DNA of 58,112 nt from an uncultured Pelagibacteraceae bacterium (lineage in GTDB: Bacteria; Pseudomonadota; Alphaproteobacteria; Pelagibacterales; Pelagibacteraceae): contig CACEDG010000005.1 in assembly GCA_902558225.1 (NCBI GenBank), forward strand, positions 1-58,112. Reading direction: 5' to 3'. The position numbers were made by a program, and so were the translations under genes. Under the pieces are notes generated by a model, which was not told the origin of the DNA, searched no databases, and saw nothing but the letters and a program-made list of their open reading frames with translations. Positions 57,221 through 58,112 of the stretch are shown piece by piece. Each line of letters opens with the position of its first letter. The stretch's first letter is position 1.

Positions 57221-58003
57221 ATGTTTATTAATAATTTTGACCCAGTAGCAATTGAGATTTTTTCTTTTGAAATTAGGTGGTATTCTTTAGCATATGTTCT
57301 TGGTATTTTAGTAGGCTGGTTCTTAGCAAAAAAAATATTTATAACTGATGATGGTCTGAAGGAAAAATTTGATGATTACTTAACATTTGCAATCTTGGGT
57401 ATAATCATAGGTGGGAGGATTGGATACATCCTATTATATAATTTTAATTATTATGCCAACAATATTCTAGATATATTTAAAATTTGGCAAGGAGGTATGT
57501 CATTTCATGGTGGTTTAATAGGAGTAATTATTGCAACCATTTTCTTCAATAGAAAAAGTGATCACAGTTCATTTATTTATTTAGATGTCGTCTCTTTAGT
57601 TGCGCCGATCGGTATCTTTTTTGGACGAGTAGCAAACTTCATTAACTCTGAATTATACGGTTTTGAAACAAATTTACCTTGGGGTGTAAAATTTATAAAA
57701 GTAGACAATCTTTATAGACATCCTTCACAATTATACGAAGCCTTGTTTGAAGGATTTATATTATTTTTAATTTTAATTTATTTAAGAAACAAAAGTTTCG
57801 CAAAAACACCTGGGTTTATCTCTGGAATATTTTTAATATTTTACTCAATTTTTAGATTTACAATTGAATTTTTTAGAGTCCCAGATGAACAATTGGGCAA
57901 TTTATTATTTAATCTTACTATGGGTCAAATAATTAGTTTGTTTTTTATATTAATTGGCTTTTATTTGGTCTTAACAAAATATGAAAACAAAAAAAATACT
58001 TAA
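57221..58003 (+). CDS. lgt: Prolipoprotein diacylglyceryl transferase
   Basis: IRWYSLAYVLGILVGWFLAKK, IIGGRIGYILLYNF, IWQGGMSFHGGLIGVI, GRVANFINSELYGFET, YRHPSQLYEALFEG. Confidence 0.97.
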   Translation: MFINNFDPVAIEIFSFEIRWYSLAYVLGILVGWFLAKKIFITDDGLKEKFDDYLTFAILGIIIGGRIGYILLYNFNYYANNILDIFKIWQGGMSFHGGLIGVIIATIFFNRKSDHSSFIYLDVVSLVAPIGIFFGRVANFINSELYGFETNLPWGVKFIKVDNLYRHPSQLYEALFEGFILFLILIYLRNKSFAKTPGFISGIFLIFYSIFRFTIEFFRVPDEQLGNLLFNLTMGQIISLFFILIGFYLVLTKYENKKNT

Positions 58004-58112
58004 TCTTCCTTTAGATAAATTCATTAACTATTGCCTTTATAATAAAGAGTTTGGTTATTATATGAAAAAATATCCTTTTGGAAAAGATGGTGACTTTGTA
58101 ACAGCTCCAAAT
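57981..58112 (+). CDS. SAM-dependent methyltransferase, MidA/NDUFAF7-like, truncated by window edge
   Basis: MKTKKILNLPLDKFINYCLYNKEFGYYMKKYPFGKDGDFVTAPN matches the N-terminus typical of this family; overlaps the lgt 3' end. Confidence 0.75.
   Translation, partial: MKTKKILNLPLDKFINYCLYNKEFGYYMKKYPFGKDGDFVTAPN

Overview
AT-rich, very compact, coding-dense chromosomal segment that looks like a streamlined marine alphaproteobacterium (SAR11/Pelagibacterales-like; taxonomic call inferred from gene content, base composition and gene order). About 50 protein genes are recognisable: nadA-nadC, fumC, uvrD, pepP-like, ligA-bamD-lpxC, a nearly complete dcw (division and cell wall) cluster on the minus strand (mraZ, ftsZ, rsmH, ftsL-like, ftsI, a murE-murF fusion, mraY, murD, ftsW, murG, murC, murB, ddl, ftsQ, a reduced ftsA), rnpB, an amidase, mlaA/mlaC, rpoD-dnaG-yqeY, carA-carB, ELM1-like plus a 2OG-Fe(II) oxygenase, trxB, an ADP-ribosylglycohydrolase-like protein, an aminotransferase, uvrB-SDR(folM-like)-folB-uvrC-pgsA, ilvE, MarR/response regulator/histidine kinase, ubiK, lgt, and two edge-truncated genes. 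Three tRNAs (Leu-GAG, Ile2/Met-CAT, Val-GAC) and RNase P RNA are present. I see no CRISPR array, prophage or IS element. The strongest oddity is in cell division: the gene at the ftsA position encodes a 234-aa protein with an FtsA 1C-like segment and a C-terminal amphipathic tail but no ATPase core or 2A/2B region. ftsZ is absent from its usual place beside ftsA/lpxC and sits between mraZ and rsmH, yet FtsZ keeps its canonical C-terminal peptide. Other points of interest are a hairpin covering the start codon of a small membrane ORF downstream of carB, and an array of three 10-bp-phased TGGG(A/T) motifs overlapping a perfect hairpin ahead of mraZ.
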